Origin: an uncultured Porphyromonadaceae bacterium
GTDB lineage: Bacteria; Bacteroidota; Bacteroidia; Bacteroidales; Muribaculaceae
DNA: 41,257 nucleotides
Direction: 5' to 3'
NCBI GenBank assembly: GCA_947175495.1
Contig: CAMWNB010000020.1
Location: forward strand, 1 to 41,257
In this document: positions 39,311 through 41,257 of the stretch, piece by piece
Position numbering within the stretch: the first letter of the stretch is position 1
Layout: every line of letters begins with the position of its first letter
Translations under genes and position numbers: made by a program
The notes under the pieces: model-generated
Databases searched by the model: none
Seen by the model: the letters and a program-made list of their open reading frames with translations, nothing else
Told to the model about the DNA's origin: nothing

Positions 39311-40600
39311 TTACGCGAGGCCGAAGGCGGCGCGGATGTCGTCGGCGCGGTCGAGCTTCTCCCATGCGAAGAGCTCGGCGTCGACGGTGATGGGCTCGGC
39401 GTCGTAGCGCGAGCTGAACTGCAGCTGCACGTGGCGTGGCGTGCGGCCCACATGGCCCCAGGTGGCTGTGGCGCGGTAGATGGGCTTGCGCAGGCCGAAG
39501 CGCTGTTCGATGGCGTGCGGGCGCATGTCGAAGAGCTCGGCCACCTTGGCGGAAATCTCGGCGTCGGTGGCTGCCACGCGGGCAGTGCCCTGCGTGTCGA
39601 CAAGCAGGCTCACGGGCTCGGCCTTGCCGATGGCGTAGGCCACCTGCACCAGGGCGCGGTCGGCCACGCCTGCGGCCACGAGGTTCTTGGCAATGTGGCG
39701 GGCGGCGTAGGCTGCCGAGCGGTCTACTTTGGAGGGGTCTTTGCCGGAGAAGGCGCCGCCGCCGTGGGCTCCGCGGCCGCCGTAGGTGTCGACGATAATC
39801 TTGCGTCCGGTCAGACCGGTGTCGCCGTGGGGGCCGCCTACCACGAACTTGCCAGTGGGGTTCACGAGCAGGCGGAAGTTGGTGTCCAGCAGATATTTCA
39901 TGCCTTCGGGCAGCACCTTGCGCACGCGGGGCAGCAGGATGGTGCGCACGTCGTTCTCGATGCGGCTGCGCATGGCCTCATCGGCCTCGGCCTGTGTGGT
40001 GTCGGCGTCGGGCAGGATGAATTCGTCGTGCTGCGTGGACACCACGACGGTGTGCACGCCCACGGGACGGTGCTGCTCGTCGTACTCCACCGTCACCTGG
40101 CTCTTGCTGTCGGGGCGCAGGTAGGTCATCTCGCGGCCCTCGCGGCGGATGGCGGAGAGCTCCTTGAGGATGGCGTGGGCGAGGGCGATGGTCACGGGGA
40201 TGTAGAGCGGCGTCTCGTTGGTGGCGTAGCCGAACATCATGCCCTGGTCGCCGGCTCCCTGCTCTTCGGGGTGCTCGCGCTCCACGCCGCGGTTGATGTC
40301 GCCGCTCTGCTCGTGGATGGCCGAGAGGATGCCGCAGCTCTGCGCGTCGAAGCCTATGCGGCTGTCGTTGTAGCCTATTTCGCTGATTACGCGGCGCACC
40401 ACCTCGTGGAGGTCGACGTAGGCGTCGCTTTTTATTTCGCCGGCGAGCACCACCTGGCCGGTGGTCACGAGGGTCTCGCATGCCACTTTCGACTGTGGGT
40501 CGCGGGCGAGGAACTCGTCGAGCACGGCGTCGCTGATCTGGTCGGCCACCTTGTCGGGATGGCCTTCGCTTACGCTTTCTGATGTGAAGAGATAGTTCAT
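39311..40600 (-). CDS. metK: S-adenosylmethionine synthetase
   Basis: 429 residues, normal for Bacteroidales. Signatures: SEGHPDKVADQISDAVLD (catalytic His14), GAGDQGMMFGYA, the glycine-rich GGGAFSGKDPSKVDRSAAYAAR (phosphate loop) and ATWGHVGRTPRHVQL near the C-terminus. It makes S-adenosylmethionine from methionine and ATP in the cytoplasm, and the 5' leader carries a SAM-II riboswitch followed by an intrinsic terminator, so high SAM should shut the gene off. The start is the ATG just upstream of NYLFTSESV, the invariant N-terminus. Confidence 0.98.
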   Translation of the reverse strand: MNYLFTSESVSEGHPDKVADQISDAVLDEFLARDPQSKVACETLVTTGQVVLAGEIKSDAYVDLHEVVRRVISEIGYNDSRIGFDAQSCGILSAIHEQSGDINRGVEREHPEEQGAGDQGMMFGYATNETPLYIPVTIALAHAILKELSAIRREGREMTYLRPDSKSQVTVEYDEQHRPVGVHTVVVSTQHDEFILPDADTTQAEADEAMRSRIENDVRTILLPRVRKVLPEGMKYLLDTNFRLLVNPTGKFVVGGPHGDTGLTGRKIIVDTYGGRGAHGGGAFSGKDPSKVDRSAAYAARHIAKNLVAAGVADRALVQVAYAIGKAEPVSLLVDTQGTARVAATDAEISAKVAELFDMRPHAIEQRFGLRKPIYRATATWGHVGRTPRHVQLQFSSRYDAEPITVDAELFAWEKLDRADDIRAAFGLA

Positions 40601-40622
40601 ATCTTATTGATGTAGTGATTAA

Positions 40623-40663
40623 AAACAAAAAAACAGCGGCCCTCTTGTGGTGCGGGCTGCTGT
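40623..40663 (-). terminator. Intrinsic terminator in the metK leader (attenuator)
   Basis: ACAGC (40663-40659) pairs with GCTGT (40637-40633) and GCC with GGC inside, followed by TTTTTTTGTTTTT. It lies between the SAM-II aptamer and the metK start, so it is the likely expression platform: aptamer with SAM lets the terminator form. Confidence 0.75.
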
Positions 40664-40703
40664 AGGCACATATGCTGACGGGCGCCGCTCGGGCGCTCCG
40701 GGA

Positions 40704-40758
40704 TTGCAGTTTTAGCATTTTTTCAAGTGGTTGCAAGCAGCCAAATTTTTCCACTGTG
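40704..40758 (-). promoter_or_regulatory. SAM-II riboswitch controlling metK
   Basis: Read on the minus strand, the P1 stem AGUGG (40755-40751) pairs with CCACU (40730-40726). Its loop contains the family sequence AAUUUGGCUGCUUGCAA, and after P1' comes UUGAAAAAAUGCUAAAACUGCA. The pseudoknot pairs loop GCA with tail UGC, and loop UGC with tail GCA, as in the SAM-II consensus. The alphaproteobacterial members that I recall have GGC/GCC at the second position, so this is a compensatory change. It lies 104 bp before the metK start, immediately after its promoter. SAM-II is known from Alphaproteobacteria and Bacteroidetes. Confidence 0.88.
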
Positions 40759-40762
40759 GCCG

Positions 40763-40793
40763 CAAAGTTACGCATTTTTTCCGTACCATGCAA
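40763..40793 (-). promoter_or_regulatory. metK promoter
   Basis: TAACTTTG (40770 down to 40763) and TTG (40793-40791) with a 20-bp spacer. Transcription would begin just before the SAM-II aptamer. Confidence 0.78.
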
Positions 40794-40835
40794 ATAAAAG
40801 TCGGCTTGCCGGGACCGGAACGCTGCGCAGGCGAC

Positions 40836-40871
40836 AAAAAAAATCGCCCTGCGGCGGGGCCGCAGAGCGAT
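40836..40871 (-). terminator. GAPDH gene terminator
   Basis: A 12-bp stem with one G-T pair (40843-40854 with 40860-40871, 5-nt loop), followed on the minus strand by eight T (40843-40836). It is 25 bp past the stop codon. Confidence 0.87.
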
Positions 40872-40895
40872 TTTTATGGGTGGAAGTGTGGCTGA

Positions 40896-41257
<362 letters not shown>

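Overview
The window reads as a G+C-rich Bacteroidales chromosome, most like Muribaculaceae or a close relative; this placement is an inference from gene content. Directly visible support is the repeated promoter form TTG-N19/20-TAnnTTTG (at least nine well-matched copies), the lack of Shine-Dalgarno runs, families typical of Bacteroidales (DUF6089, DUF6242, DUF6048/DUF6452, DUF4199), C-terminal sorting tails of the 'YFNLQGIRV' kind, and a SAM-II riboswitch before metK. Most genes are on the minus strand.

Layout. 1-5440: envelope cluster transcribed leftwards, DUF6089 barrel protein, uppS, bamA and two ompH/skp chaperone genes. 5500-7700: an AT-richer patch with a secreted C10 cysteine protease lipoprotein, a coupled small lipoprotein that could be its inhibitor, and a decayed 3' fragment of a second copy of that lipoprotein. 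7760-13200: DUF6242 lipoprotein, a YpfJ-type zinc peptidase overlapping ribD, and a secreted lamin-tail protein. 13278-15810: ferritin and a secreted protein on the plus strand, with a 405-bp inverted-repeat-bounded element inserted between the ferritin stop codon and its terminator. 15827-19287: DUF6048/DUF6452, nitroreductase, GT2 and DUF4199 genes. 19320-20820: ychF, then a gene-free stretch holding two 54-bp hairpin repeats and an orphan promoter that may drive a small RNA. 20818-25800: ompA-like porin, transketolase, FucP-type sugar transporter.

25838-32391: a compact seven-gene minus-strand operon (unknown helical protein, cyclophilin lipoprotein, M16 peptidase, YraN, M24 aminopeptidase P, gamma carbonic anhydrase, orphan histidine kinase). 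32421-36164: cytidylate-kinase-like protein, acyl-ACP thioesterase, SurA/PpiD-type membrane chaperone. 36163-38157: a translationally coupled trio of a cysteine-rich small lipoprotein, a beta-propeller lipoprotein and a thioredoxin-fold protein. 38306-39122: an unknown secreted protein. 39243-40793: metK under a SAM-II riboswitch and intrinsic terminator. 40836-41257: the C-terminal part of GAPDH, cut by the window end.

The main biological themes are outer-membrane biogenesis (BamA, two OmpH, SurA/PpiD-like, UppS, OmpA), central metabolism (transketolase, GAPDH, MetK, RibD) and secreted or lipid-anchored accessory functions. The least explained items are the protease/lipoprotein patch, the Cys-rich lipoprotein trio, the inverted-repeat element, and the hairpin repeats with the orphan promoter. 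No tRNA, rRNA, CRISPR array, transposase or integrase gene was recognised.
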